Assembly (NCBI RefSeq): GCF_003605735.1
Contig: NZ_QXTJ01000022.1
Location: 117,256 to 172,056, forward strand
Source: Pseudomonas sp. LS-2
GTDB lineage: Bacteria > Pseudomonadota > Gammaproteobacteria > Pseudomonadales > Pseudomonadaceae
DNA: 54,801 nucleotides
Direction: 5' to 3'
Each line of letters starts with the position of its first letter. Position 1 is the stretch's first letter. This document shows positions 16,560-25,242 of the stretch, piece by piece. Both the position numbers and the translations under genes were made by a program. The notes beneath the pieces are model-generated. The model was not told the DNA's origin, made no database searches, and saw nothing but the letters and a program-made list of their open reading frames with translations.

Positions 16560-17348
16560 TTAAAACGTACCGGGATAGCCACCGCCGTCCAGCAACAGAT
16601 TCTGACCGGTCATGAAGCCTGCCTGTTCACTGCACAGAAAAGCACAGAACGCCCCGAACTCATCGGCAGTGCCGAAGCGCTGAGCGGGCACGGCCTTGCG
16701 TCGCTGATCGGCCAGGGCTTCGACGCTGACGCCGTTCTTGTCGGCCGCCAGGGTGATGTTCTTTTGCAGCCGTTCAGTGTCGAACGGCCCCGGCAGCAGA
16801 TTGTTGATGGTGACGTTCTTGCCCGCCAGTCGCGGCTGGCGAGCGAGGCCGGCGATGAACCCGGTCAGGCCGCTGCGGGCACCGTTGGACAGACCCAGCG
16901 TATCGATGGGGGCTTTCACTGCGCCGGAAGTAATGTTGATCACCCGGCCGAAGCCTCGGGCGGCCATGTCGTCGACACAGGCCTTGATCAGCTCGATGGG
17001 GGTCAACATGTTGGCGTCCAGCGCCTTGATCCAGTCCTCGCGCTGCCAGTCGCGGAAATCGCCAGGGGGTGGACCGCCCGCGTTGTTCACCAGAATATCG
17101 ACCTGCGGACAGGCCGCGAGCACCTGCTGACGAACCTCGGCCTGACTGATGTCACCGGCAACGGTTCGCACTTCGATCCCCGGCGCCAACGTGCGCAACT
17201 CGGTGGCCGCGGCCTGCAAGGCCTCGTCACCCCGGGCATTGATGACCAGATTGACGCCCTCTTTGGCCAGCGCCTTTGCGCAGCCCAGGCCCAAGCCCTT
17301 GCTGGCGGCGCAGACGATCGCCCAGCGTCCCGACAATCCAAGATCCAT
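16560..17348 (-). CDS. SDR family oxidoreductase lacking the YxxxK motif
   Basis: A 262-residue Rossmann protein starting MDLGLSGRWAIVCAASKGLG; the start at 17348 has GGGAG at seven bases, better than the ATG at 17366. It has SKGLGLG and VNNAGGP, and TSGAVKAP supplies the Ser. Where classical SDRs have YxxxK this protein reads LGLSNGARSGL, so the catalytic Tyr is missing and the Lys is replaced by Arg. Such atypical SDRs exist as a recognisable subgroup with no clear reaction. It is in a likely operon with the dienelactone hydrolase gene downstream and perhaps the CrtZ-like gene upstream. Confidence 0.88.
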   Translation of the reverse strand: MDLGLSGRWAIVCAASKGLGLGCAKALAKEGVNLVINARGDEALQAAATELRTLAPGIEVRTVAGDISQAEVRQQVLAACPQVDILVNNAGGPPPGDFRDWQREDWIKALDANMLTPIELIKACVDDMAARGFGRVINITSGAVKAPIDTLGLSNGARSGLTGFIAGLARQPRLAGKNVTINNLLPGPFDTERLQKNITLAADKNGVSVEALADQRRKAVPAQRFGTADEFGAFCAFLCSEQAGFMTGQNLLLDGGGYPGTF

Positions 17349-17421
17349 GAAAAGACTCCCGTTCATTCGAAGATGAAAACCCAGTGGGCAAACTTAGCAC
17401 CAAGTGACGGGGGGAGCGCGA

Positions 17422-17961
17422 TCAACCGTTTTGCAGATCGGAGCCGATGGAGGGGTTGCAGAGGTCGGCGCGAGGTTGCGCGCGGGACGCAGCCCGTTCG
17501 GCGTCGCGCATTTTACGCAGTTGCTTTTTCAGGGTTGGCACCGAAGGCGCGTAGAGAAAACCGAACGACACACTGTTGCGACGTCCTTTTACCGCGTGGT
17601 GCATGAGATGGGCGTGATAGAGGCGCTTGAGGTAGCGACTGCGCGGTTTGGGCCGCACGGGCCAGTGACGATGGACGATGCCGTCATGAACCAGAATGTA
17701 GATCAGCCCGAACGCCGCGACCCCTGCGCCCACCCACTGCAACGGGTCGTGACCACTGTTGCCCAGGACGATAAGGCCGACCGCGACCAGCCCCAACACC
17801 AGCAGGTAGATGTCGTTGGTCTCGAACGCGCCCAGATGCTCTTCGTGGTGAGAGCGATGCAGGAACCAGCCCCAGCCGTGCATCACGTACTTGTGCGCAA
17901 GAAAGCCGACACCCTCCATGGCGATCAGGGTGCCGAGGAAAATTGCGAAGTGGTAGATCAT
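17422..17961 (-). CDS. CrtZ-like beta-carotene hydroxylase / fatty acid hydroxylase family protein
   Basis: A 179-residue membrane protein with four hydrophobic stretches and the di-iron His clusters of the family: HKYVMH, HRSHHEEH, HDGIVHRHW and HLMHH. CrtZ hydroxylates beta-carotene rings, but no phytoene or lycopene genes are in the window, so the substrate here is uncertain. The charged tail from about residue 145 (KKQLRKMRDAERAASRAQPR) is unlike compact CrtZ proteins. It is transcribed away from ppnN, and 73 bases separate it from the SDR gene. Confidence 0.82.
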   Translation of the reverse strand: MIYHFAIFLGTLIAMEGVGFLAHKYVMHGWGWFLHRSHHEEHLGAFETNDIYLLVLGLVAVGLIVLGNSGHDPLQWVGAGVAAFGLIYILVHDGIVHRHWPVRPKPRSRYLKRLYHAHLMHHAVKGRRNSVSFGFLYAPSVPTLKKQLRKMRDAERAASRAQPRADLCNPSIGSDLQNG

Positions 17962-18210
17962 GAAAGTGCAAACCTAGTGTCGAGATTGCCGCAGGCGTCC
18001 AAACGTCGAGGTGCAGCATACCGGGGCGCACCGGAAAATCAAAAGCCGCAGGCCTAATGGCGATGCCGTGCCAAAGATTTCACTCACAACGTTTGCTTTC
18101 CTGACCGAGCGATGTAAAAAATGGCCCCAAGGGTGGGCGTGCATGGCGCTCACTGTACTAATGCCGGCAGCCGACGACGGTGGGCAGGCATCGCTTTCAA
18201 GGAATTCAGA

Positions 18211-19584
18211 ATGGCTCCAAGACACGTAATCAACGCTTCGGTCAGTCCAAAAGGTAGCCTGGAGACTCTGTCGCAACGTGAAGTACAACAGCTCAGCGCC
18301 GCAGGCTCTGGCAGCACCTACAACCTCTTCCGCCAGTGCGCCCTGGCCATCCTCAATACCGGCGCCCATGTCGACAACGCCAAGACCATTCTCGAAGCCT
18401 ACAAGGACTTCGAAGTGCGCATTCACCAACAGGACCGCGGCGTTCGCCTGGAGCTGCTGAACGCTCCGGCCGATGCCTTCGTCGACGGCGAGATGATCGC
18501 CAGCACCCGGGAAATGCTGTTCAGCGCCCTGCGTGACATCGTCTACACCGAAAGCGAACTGGACAGCCAGCGCATCGACCTGAGCACGTCTCAGGGCATC
18601 ACCGATTACGTCTTCCATCTGTTGCGCAACGCCCGCACCCTGCGCCCCGGCGTCGAGCCAAAGATGGTGGTGTGCTGGGGCGGTCACTCGATCAACACCG
18701 AAGAATACAAATACACCAAGAAAGTCGGCCACGAACTGGGCCTGCGCAAGCTGGACATCTGCACCGGTTGCGGCCCCGGCGTGATGAAAGGCCCGATGAA
18801 GGGCGCGACCATCGCCCACGCCAAGCAACGCATCAATGGCGGCCGCTATCTGGGGCTGACCGAACCCGGCATCATCGCCGCCGAAGCGCCGAACCCCATC
18901 GTCAACGAACTGGTGATTCTGCCGGACATCGAAAAGCGTCTGGAAGCCTTCGTCCGCGTTGGCCACGGCATCATCATCTTTCCGGGCGGCGCCGGCACCG
19001 CTGAAGAGTTTCTGTACCTGCTCGGCATCCTGATGCACCCGGACAACCAGGGCCTGCCGTTCCCGGTGATCCTGACCGGACCGAAAAACACCGCGCCGTA
19101 CCTGGAACAACTGCACGCCTTCGTCAGTGCCACCCTGGGCGAAGAGGCGCACAAGCACTACCAGATCATCATCGACGACCCGGCCGAAGTCGCCCGCCAG
19201 ATGACTGAAGGTCTGAAAGAGGTGCGTCTGTTCCGCCGCGAGCGCGCCGACGCGTTCCATTTCAACTGGCTGCTGAAAATCGAAGAAAGCTTCCAGCGCC
19301 CGTTCGACCCGACTCATACCAACATGTCCAGCCTGCAACTGAGCCGCAGCCTGCCGCCCCACGAACTGGCGGCGAATCTGCGTCGGGCGTTCTCCGGTAT
19401 CGTCGCGGGCAACGTCAAGGACAAGGGCATCCGCCTGATCGAGGAGCACGGCCCGTACGAGATTCATGGCGACGCCGAAGTCATGAAGCCGCTGGACAAG
19501 CTGCTGCAATCGTTCGTCGAGCAGCACCGGATGAAACTGCCGGGCGGCGCGGCGTATGTGCCGTGTTACCGCGTGGTGTCCTGA
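18211..19584 (+). CDS. ppnN: Pyrimidine/purine nucleotide 5'-monophosphate nucleosidase PpnN
   Basis: A 457-residue protein of the YgdH/PpnN type: an N-terminal regulatory domain (about 1-145), a LOG-like Rossmann core with the PGGAGTAEE motif (FPGGAGTAEEFLYLLG) and GCGPGVMKGPMKGA, then a C-terminal helical domain. PpnN splits nucleoside monophosphates into base and ribose 5-phosphate and in E. coli is activated by (p)ppGpp. The start ATG 18211 is preceded by AAGGA. The length matches the family. Confidence 0.93.
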   Translation: MAPRHVINASVSPKGSLETLSQREVQQLSAAGSGSTYNLFRQCALAILNTGAHVDNAKTILEAYKDFEVRIHQQDRGVRLELLNAPADAFVDGEMIASTREMLFSALRDIVYTESELDSQRIDLSTSQGITDYVFHLLRNARTLRPGVEPKMVVCWGGHSINTEEYKYTKKVGHELGLRKLDICTGCGPGVMKGPMKGATIAHAKQRINGGRYLGLTEPGIIAAEAPNPIVNELVILPDIEKRLEAFVRVGHGIIIFPGGAGTAEEFLYLLGILMHPDNQGLPFPVILTGPKNTAPYLEQLHAFVSATLGEEAHKHYQIIIDDPAEVARQMTEGLKEVRLFRRERADAFHFNWLLKIEESFQRPFDPTHTNMSSLQLSRSLPPHELAANLRRAFSGIVAGNVKDKGIRLIEEHGPYEIHGDAEVMKPLDKLLQSFVEQHRMKLPGGAAYVPCYRVVS

Positions 19585-19611
19585 CCAAACGGCGGCCCGT
19601 GCCACGCCTTC

Positions 19612-19680
19612 TGTAGCAGTCCGGCTTGCCGGCGGTTGCGACTTGGACGACGCCACCGCCAGCAAGCCGGACAGCTACAA
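19612..19680. repeat. REP-like inverted repeat after ppnN
   Basis: TGTAGCAGTCCGGCTTGC at 19612-19629 is nearly the inverse of GCAAGCCGGACAGCTACA at 19663-19680; the inner bases are partly complementary as well. It sits right after ppnN and probably folds into a long hairpin, possibly ending transcription. It is of the general REP type common in Pseudomonas but differs in sequence from the other repeats here. Confidence 0.7.
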
Positions 19681-19724
19681 AGGCATCCTGTAACGCTCCG
19701 ACTCGTTTACCTGATGGAACCCCC

Positions 19725-20318
19725 ATGATTCAGATCCGCCCCATGACCGCCGAAGATTTCGAGCGCTTCTGGCCCACTTTCCAGGCCGTGACCCAGGCAC
19801 AGGAAACCTACGCCTACGATCCCGGCCTCAGCTATGAACAGGCCCTGCACCTGTGGCTTGAATACCCGCTGCACACCCTTATCGCAGAAGAGGACGGCGT
19901 ACTGCTCGGCAGCTACTACCTGAAGGCCAACGCCGCAGGCCCCGGCAGCCATGTGTGCAATTGCGGCTACATGGTGACCCCTGCCGCCCGCGGGCGTGGT
20001 GTCGCGCGATTGATGTGCGAACACTCTCAGCAACTGGCCGTGGACAGCGGCTTCTCGGCCATGCAGTTCAACTCCGTGGTGTCGACCAACGAAGTCGCCG
20101 TCGCCCTCTGGCACAAACTCGGTTTCGAAACCGTTGGCCGCCTGCCCCGCGCTTATCGCCATGCCCGACACGGCCTGGTCGATTGCCTGGTGATGTACAA
20201 ATGGCTGGCGGACATGCCCGCCTCGCGCAAGGCGAAAAGCCCGATGCTGATCGGACGCAAGAACATCGAGTCGGTGGTGTCGCGGCCAAGACGCCCCGCG
20301 CCTGGCAAACCCGCCTGA
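19725..20318 (+). CDS. GNAT family N-acetyltransferase
   Basis: A 197-residue protein starting MIQIRPMTAEDFERFWPTF. The acetyl-CoA binding pattern is MVTPAARGRGVARLMCEHSQQLA, and the later NEVAVALWHKLGFETVGRLPRAYRH block is the usual fourth motif. The basic C-terminal tail (GRKNIESVVSRPRRPAPGKP) is unusual. The acceptor is unknown. The start ATG 19725 is preceded by a weak TGGA. It ends just before the hrp box of the type III chaperone gene but is probably not part of that unit. Confidence 0.85.
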   Translation: MIQIRPMTAEDFERFWPTFQAVTQAQETYAYDPGLSYEQALHLWLEYPLHTLIAEEDGVLLGSYYLKANAAGPGSHVCNCGYMVTPAARGRGVARLMCEHSQQLAVDSGFSAMQFNSVVSTNEVAVALWHKLGFETVGRLPRAYRHARHGLVDCLVMYKWLADMPASRKAKSPMLIGRKNIESVVSRPRRPAPGKPA

Positions 20319-20332
20319 GTTTTCGACCGGCT

Positions 20333-20360
20333 GGAACCACTTCCCTTCTGACGCCACTCA
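20333..20360 (+). promoter_or_regulatory. hrp box (HrpL-dependent promoter) for the type III chaperone gene
   Basis: GGAACC at 20333-20338, 15 bases, then CCACTCA at 20354-20360. This fits the published HrpL promoter pattern GGAACC-N15/16-CCACNNA. It points to the CesT-type chaperone gene starting 95 bases downstream and shares the same right half with two further hrp boxes near 34.1-34.3 kb. Confidence 0.8.
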
Positions 20361-20454
20361 TTGCGCACAGTAGCCCTGTATGGACGGCGTCAGCATGGGC
20401 CTTATCCGGCCATCCGCCGCCCGCCCTCCTGGACCGGATTGAAGGACATCGACC

Positions 20455-20862
20455 ATGGCCGCAGCAACCGCACTGATCAACGCGCTCGCAAAACAGCTGG
20501 GCACCGCTCTGCACCTGGAAAACGGCGTATGCGCACTGTTCGATAACGACCGCGAGGTGGTGATCATCGAAATGCCCACGGCGGGTGATGTCGTGATCCT
20601 GCACTGCAAACTGCTGCTGCGTCCTGATCCGGGCCTCTACGAACGCATGCTGCGCCTGAACTTCGACACCGGCGCCATGAGCGGCTGCTGGCTGGCGCTG
20701 GACGAGAAGGCGCAGGTGCGCCTGTGTGCCGAGCTACCGCTGGACACCCTCGGGGAAATGGCATTCGTGCATTGGGTGCAGGGGTTCGTCCGTCAGACCC
20801 AGGACATCCCCGGCCTGTTGCGCGGGCACACGACGCCGGCAGTGTCGCGCCGCATGGGTTGA
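20455..20862 (+). CDS. CesT family type III secretion chaperone
   Basis: A 135-residue acidic protein with the class I chaperone pattern: an N-terminal helix (ALINALAKQLG), beta strands (CALFDNDREVVIIEMPT, VVILHCKLLL), LNFDTGAMSGCWLALDE, then LCAELPLDTLGEMAFVHWVQGFV. Class I chaperones bind secretion effectors before export through a type III system. No apparatus gene is present in the window, so its partner lies elsewhere; the effector-like genes at 33.5-35.4 kb are possible but distant partners. A perfect hrp box upstream supports the call. The start ATG 20455 has AGGA upstream. Confidence 0.85.
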   Translation: MAAATALINALAKQLGTALHLENGVCALFDNDREVVIIEMPTAGDVVILHCKLLLRPDPGLYERMLRLNFDTGAMSGCWLALDEKAQVRLCAELPLDTLGEMAFVHWVQGFVRQTQDIPGLLRGHTTPAVSRRMG

Positions 20863-21033
20863 CCGTCGTTCGGCGAACCTGTTGACGTGTTCCAGGGGGA
20901 ATCGGCACCGACTGACGTTTTTTAACCGCTGCGGGGCGTTTTCGAACTTGCCGGAATGCCATCTCTCTACGATTCTGTATGCACGGCCCGCATGACGTGG
21001 CCGAGCTCACAAATACGCGCCGGAGAGGCCAGC

Positions 21034-21480
21034 ATGACGACCGTAGCCGAACTACTGAAGTTGAAAGACAAGCACCACGGTGAAGTTCACACCGTCAGAC
21101 CGGACCAGATGGTGATCGACGCGATCAAGCTGATGGCCGAGATGAACATTGGCGCCGTGCCAGTGGTTCAGGGCGGCAAGGTGGTCGGAATCGTCAGCGA
21201 ACGCGATTATGCGCGCAAGATGGAACTGGCCGGACGCGCCTCGGTGGGCACGCCGGTCAGCGAAATCATGACCCATGACGTCAAGACCGTGGACTCCCAT
21301 CACACCGTGGATCAGTGCATGAACATCATGACCGACCGCCGCCTGCGACATCTTCCGGTGGTCGACGAGGGCCAGTTGGTGGGGCTGCTGTCAATCGGCG
21401 ACCTGGTCAAGGCAGCGATTGCCGAACAGGCCAGGCTGATCGACAAGATGCAGGAATACATTCGCGGCGAGAGTTATTGA
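21034..21480 (+). CDS. CBS domain protein
   Basis: A 148-residue protein made of a pair of CBS motifs (HTVRPDQMVIDAIKLMAEMNIGAVPVVQGGKVVGIVSERDY and VDSHHTVDQCMNIMTDRRLRHLPVVDEGQLVGLLSIGDLVK) with no attached catalytic domain. Such Bateman modules bind adenine nucleotides and act as energy sensors, usually on a partner protein. The start ATG 21034 has GAGAGG six bases upstream. It is probably monocistronic; a hairpin follows. Confidence 0.9.
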   Translation: MTTVAELLKLKDKHHGEVHTVRPDQMVIDAIKLMAEMNIGAVPVVQGGKVVGIVSERDYARKMELAGRASVGTPVSEIMTHDVKTVDSHHTVDQCMNIMTDRRLRHLPVVDEGQLVGLLSIGDLVKAAIAEQARLIDKMQEYIRGESY

Positions 21481-21524
21481 GTATTGATCATCAAGGTCAT
21501 GCGCGAACCCTTCTACTCAATGGG

Positions 21525-21549
21525 CGTGGGAGTTCGGCTTGCTCCCACG
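21525..21549 (+). terminator. Stem-loop after the CBS gene
   Basis: CGTGGGAG at 21525-21532 pairs with CTCCCACG at 21542-21549 across a nine-base loop, in the convergent interval between the CBS and lipoprotein genes. No long T-run follows. The core, TGGGAG...GGCTTGCTCCCA, also resembles a Pseudomonas REP half. Confidence 0.5.
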
Positions 21550-21584
21550 GCCTTTGGGCAGGATCAACAGCCCCGTGCATTCCT

Positions 21585-22334
21585 CTACTGAACCGGCAAG
21601 AAATTCAGGAACAGCAGGCTCTGCGCGTAATTCAGACCGATCCGTCGATAACGCTCGTCCAGCATCTGGGTCAACAGGTCCAGGCGCGCGACGATTTTGC
21701 CGAACTCTGTTGCAAAACTCAGGTTGCTGCCCTCCTCCGAAATCTCGTTTGAAAACAGCATCAACTCGCCGTTGGCATTCTGCCGCTGGCTCAACAGCCA
21801 GGTGGCCTTCTCGATGTTGCGCGCCGCGTTGTTGACGAAGGTCGGGTTGATCTGGTCGGTCATGAAAAACTCCAGTCGCCCACCGTGTGCGGTGACCAGC
21901 ATGCTGCCGATCGCATAGATGAACGCACCCACACGGTCACCGAGAAACTCGTGGCTCAAGGCATAGCTGAGGGCGGCAAGATCGCGACGATTGCCCAATT
22001 GGGCCAGCGGCCTTTGCTGCTCGATGGCATTGCGCACGTTGCGTTCGGCGGAGCTTGCATCGACGAAGCCTGACTTGCGCCACTCGGCCGGGTTGCGCAA
22101 ATACAGCTTGTTCATCAAAAGATACAAACTTTCCAGATTGTCATGCATGGCGAGAGTGGCCATGCGATCAACGCTGGTCTGGAAGAACTCCTGAGGTTTG
22201 GTTGCACTGAATTGCGTTGCCACGTCGCGGCCATCCTGGCGCGTACAACCTGCGCTGCAGAGCGTCAGCAGACAGACCGCCAGCAGGCTGCGAGCATTGC
22301 GGTTAATTGAAAAACGGGAAGAAACAACAAGCAT
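21585..22334 (-). CDS. Conserved hypothetical lipoprotein
   Basis: A 249-residue protein with an N-terminal export segment and lipobox (LTLCSAGC, Cys near residue 30). The mature part is largely helical (MATLAMHDNLESLYLLMNKLYLRNPAEW, ERNVRNAIEQQRPLAQLGNRRDLAALSYAL) with a small GAFIYAIGSMLVTAHGG segment. No domain was recognised. It is divergent from mltA. An outer-membrane lipoprotein is likely; the role is unknown. Confidence 0.75.
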   Translation of the reverse strand: MLVVSSRFSINRNARSLLAVCLLTLCSAGCTRQDGRDVATQFSATKPQEFFQTSVDRMATLAMHDNLESLYLLMNKLYLRNPAEWRKSGFVDASSAERNVRNAIEQQRPLAQLGNRRDLAALSYALSHEFLGDRVGAFIYAIGSMLVTAHGGRLEFFMTDQINPTFVNNAARNIEKATWLLSQRQNANGELMLFSNEISEEGSNLSFATEFGKIVARLDLLTQMLDERYRRIGLNYAQSLLFLNFLPVQ

Positions 22335-22554
22335 CTATCAAAAGCTTCGACAATCTGGACGCCGCGTGAATCGCGGCGTACCGGCCATGCATAGAGCGAC
22401 GGACCGACAAAAAGTGCGATCCGGGCCTGAAATGATCGCCGCTTACCGATGGATGACCCTTCTACTGGCCGCTAGCATGGCGCAAGCATTTGACGGCGCC
22501 CTCGCCTTTCACCAAGCTAGCCGACTTCACTTGCTTCAAGGAACATCCCGCGTG

Positions 22555-23712
22555 ATGACCCCAAGCCTGCACTGGCGCCGCTTTCTGTTCTGCCTCGCTC
22601 CGCTGATTGCCCTGCTCGCTGCCTGCGACGGCGGCGCGCCCAAGACCAAGCCCTCCGAGGCCACGACCTATGTCAGCGTTGAATGGGACAAACTGCCTGC
22701 GGTCAGCGATCAGGACCTGATGGCCGGGTTCAACAGTTGGTTCTCAGCGTGCAAGCGACTGGCCAAGGACCCCGTGTGGGGTCCGACCTGTGCCCTGGCC
22801 GCGCAAGTGCCGGCGAATCCTGCCGCCGTGCGCGACTTTCTCAAGAACCAGTTGCAGGTCTACAGCCTGCGGTCCTCCGAGCACGGCGCCAACGGCCTGA
22901 TCACCGGCTATTACGAACCCATCTACAAGGGCAGCGAACAGCAGAACGATCAACACCCGGTGGCCATCTATGGCGTGCCCGATGACCTGATCATCGTCAA
23001 TCTCGACAGCATCTATCCCGAGCTCAAAGGCAAACGCCTGCGTGGCCGGCTCGATGGCCGGGTGCTGCGCCCCTACGACGATGCCGCCACCATCGGCGAG
23101 AAAGGCGTCAACGCGCCGGTGCTGGCCTGGCTGGAAAACCCCATCGACTTGCAGTTCCTGCAGATTCAGGGATCCGGCCGGGTGCAGCTGGAAAGCGGTC
23201 GGCAATTGCGCATCGCTTACGCCGACCAGAACGGCCACCCCTACAAGCCGGTGGGTCGCTGGCTAGTCGAACAGGGCCAGTTGACCAAGGACGAAGTGTC
23301 CATGGGACGGATTCGTGACTGGGCCATCGCTCACCCTGATCGCGTCCACGAACTGCTGGCGAGCAACCCCAGCTACGTCTTCTTCACGCTACGTCCGGAC
23401 AGCAACGAAGGCCCGCGCGGTTCTCTTAACGTACCGCTCACCGCCGGTTACAGCGTCGCCATCGACCGCAAAGTCATCCCGCTGGGCAGCCTGTTGTGGC
23501 TGTCGTCGACCCGGCCGGACGGCACGCCACTGGTGCGCCCTGTCGCCGCTCAAGACACCGGCGGCGCCATCGCCGGCGAAGTCCGCGCCGACATGTTCTG
23601 GGGCACCGGCGACGCCGCTGGTGAGCTGGCGGGCAACATGAAGCAGCAAGGACAGATCTGGATGCTGTGGCCCAAAGGCGCAGCCCTGCCCAATGCCAAA
23701 CCCAAGGATTGA
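22555..23712 (+). CDS. mltA: Membrane-bound lytic murein transglycosylase A
   Basis: A 385-residue lipoprotein (lipobox LLAACDG, Cys near 24) with the MltA barrel (NGLITGYYEPIYKGS, LQFLQIQGSGRVQL) and the 3D domain whose catalytic Asp lies in RPVAAQDTGGAIAGEVRADMFWGTG. It cleaves peptidoglycan glycan strands, releasing 1,6-anhydromuramyl products, at the inner face of the outer membrane. The start is uncertain by one codon: GTG at 22552 or ATG at 22555, both after AAGGA. Confidence 0.94.
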   Translation: MTPSLHWRRFLFCLAPLIALLAACDGGAPKTKPSEATTYVSVEWDKLPAVSDQDLMAGFNSWFSACKRLAKDPVWGPTCALAAQVPANPAAVRDFLKNQLQVYSLRSSEHGANGLITGYYEPIYKGSEQQNDQHPVAIYGVPDDLIIVNLDSIYPELKGKRLRGRLDGRVLRPYDDAATIGEKGVNAPVLAWLENPIDLQFLQIQGSGRVQLESGRQLRIAYADQNGHPYKPVGRWLVEQGQLTKDEVSMGRIRDWAIAHPDRVHELLASNPSYVFFTLRPDSNEGPRGSLNVPLTAGYSVAIDRKVIPLGSLLWLSSTRPDGTPLVRPVAAQDTGGAIAGEVRADMFWGTGDAAGELAGNMKQQGQIWMLWPKGAALPNAKPKD

Positions 23713-23833
23713 CGGAACCGGGACCGTTGACGCGGACATCGAAACCTCATCGATGACGCGTGGCCCCAGGTAAAGGCCCTGCCGCTGGCGAGACAGGAAG
23801 CGGATCGGTCAATCGCGCGGTTATCCACGAATG

Positions 23834-23872
23834 CCGGTTTCAGGTTGATCTGAAACCGGTTTCAGGTATAAC
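23834..23872 (+). promoter_or_regulatory. Promoter with overlapping palindromic operator for the MFS efflux gene
   Basis: The inverted repeat CCGGTTTCAG / CTGAAACCGG (23834-23843 and 23850-23859) overlaps a promoter with -35 TTGATC (23845-23850), a 16-base spacer and -10 TATAAC (23867-23872). CGGTTTCAGG also recurs directly between the two boxes. The layout is that of a repressor operator blocking the -35 to -10 region. The MarR-type regulator encoded after the MFS gene is the natural candidate. Confidence 0.65.
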
Positions 23873-23910
23873 AGCATGTTTCGTCACTTAACTTCCTCGC
23901 CAGTCCTCAC

Positions 23911-25125
23911 ATGAAAACCACTCCAAACACCCCACACGACTTTCACATGGGCTGGCTGCTGTTTGCCCTGGCGATGGGCGCATTTGCCATCGGCACCACC
24001 GAATTCGCCTCAATGACCCTGCTGCCGTTCATTGCCGGCGACTTCCAGATCACTCAACCGCTGGCCGGTCACGCCATCAGCGCCTACGCGATGGGCGTCG
24101 TGGTGGGATCGCCGGTGATCATGGTACTGGGCGTGAGGCTGGAGCGCCGGGCATTGCTGGTCGGCCTCGCAGCCTTCATCGGCATCGCCAACGCCTTGAG
24201 CGCTGTCGCCCCTTCGCTGCCCTGGCTGGTGTTCTTCCGCTTTCTCAGCGGCTTTCCCCACGGCGCGTACTTCGGCGTTGCCATGCTGCTGGCCGCCTCT
24301 CTGGTGCCTACCAACCAGCGCGCCCAAGCGATATCCCGGGTGTTCATGGGCCTGACCATCGCCACCATCATCGGCGTGCCGTTCGCGACCTGGATCGGCC
24401 AAACCATCGGGTGGCGCTGGGGCATGGCCATTGTCGCCGTACTGGCAGCCATCACCGCGTTGCTCATTCGCTTTCTCGCGCCCGTTTCCCCCGCTCAGGC
24501 AGACGCCAGCCCCTTGCGCGAACTCGGCGCACTGCGCTCGCGCCAGGTGTGGCTGACCTTGGGTATCGCGGGGATCGGCTTTGGCGGCGTGTTCTGCGTC
24601 TACACCTATCTGGCGGCGACACTGATCGAAGTCACCCATGTCTCGGACTTCATGATCCCTGTGGTCATGGCCGTATTTGGCTTGGGTACAACGGTAGGGA
24701 ATCTGGTTTGCGGCTGGGCGGCGGATCGCGCCACCATGCGCGCGGCGGGCATTTCCCTGGCGTTCACCGCGCTGGTGCTGGTGCTCTATCCCTCCGCCAC
24801 GGAAAACCTCTGGCTACTGATCCCGCTGGTGTTCTTCGTCGGCTGCGGCGTCGGCCTGGCCGCGATCCTGCAAACCCGCCTGATGGACGTCGCACCCCAC
24901 GCGCAATCCCTCGCCGGAGCCTTGGTGCAGAGCGCATTCAACCTGGCGAACGCCATCGGCCCATGGGTCGGCGGGATCATCATCGCGGCGGGCTTCGGAT
25001 TGCCGGCGACCGGCTATGCAGCGGCCGCTCTCACGCTGGGGGGACTCGCCATGTGGTACTGGGCGCTCACCGATGCACGCCGCGCCGAACAGCGTTTTGC
25101 CCGACAGACCGCCAGCGAGGCGTGA
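23911..25125 (+). CDS. MFS transporter, drug:H+ antiporter (AraJ/YdhP-like)
   Basis: A 404-residue, 12-helix carrier of the DHA1 family. GAFAIGTTEFASMTLLPFIAGDF in helix 1, the RFLSGFPHGAYFGVA segment of helix 4 and motif C-like GVPFATWIGQTIGWRWGMAIVA are visible. Such proteins export drugs, sugars or other small molecules. It is followed 117 bases later by a MarR regulator gene on the same strand, and its promoter is overlapped by a palindrome, so regulated efflux is likely. Confidence 0.88.
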   Translation: MKTTPNTPHDFHMGWLLFALAMGAFAIGTTEFASMTLLPFIAGDFQITQPLAGHAISAYAMGVVVGSPVIMVLGVRLERRALLVGLAAFIGIANALSAVAPSLPWLVFFRFLSGFPHGAYFGVAMLLAASLVPTNQRAQAISRVFMGLTIATIIGVPFATWIGQTIGWRWGMAIVAVLAAITALLIRFLAPVSPAQADASPLRELGALRSRQVWLTLGIAGIGFGGVFCVYTYLAATLIEVTHVSDFMIPVVMAVFGLGTTVGNLVCGWAADRATMRAAGISLAFTALVLVLYPSATENLWLLIPLVFFVGCGVGLAAILQTRLMDVAPHAQSLAGALVQSAFNLANAIGPWVGGIIIAAGFGLPATGYAAAALTLGGLAMWYWALTDARRAEQRFARQTASEA

Positions 25126-25242
25126 GGTCTGCGCTTCGACATGCGTCATCGTGTCACCGATCAGTTGACCGAAAAAGCCTTGTCCAGCGTTCCAAGGCAG
25201 GCATAATTCACGCTATCTCTTGCCAGCAGTGAGTAACAGGCT

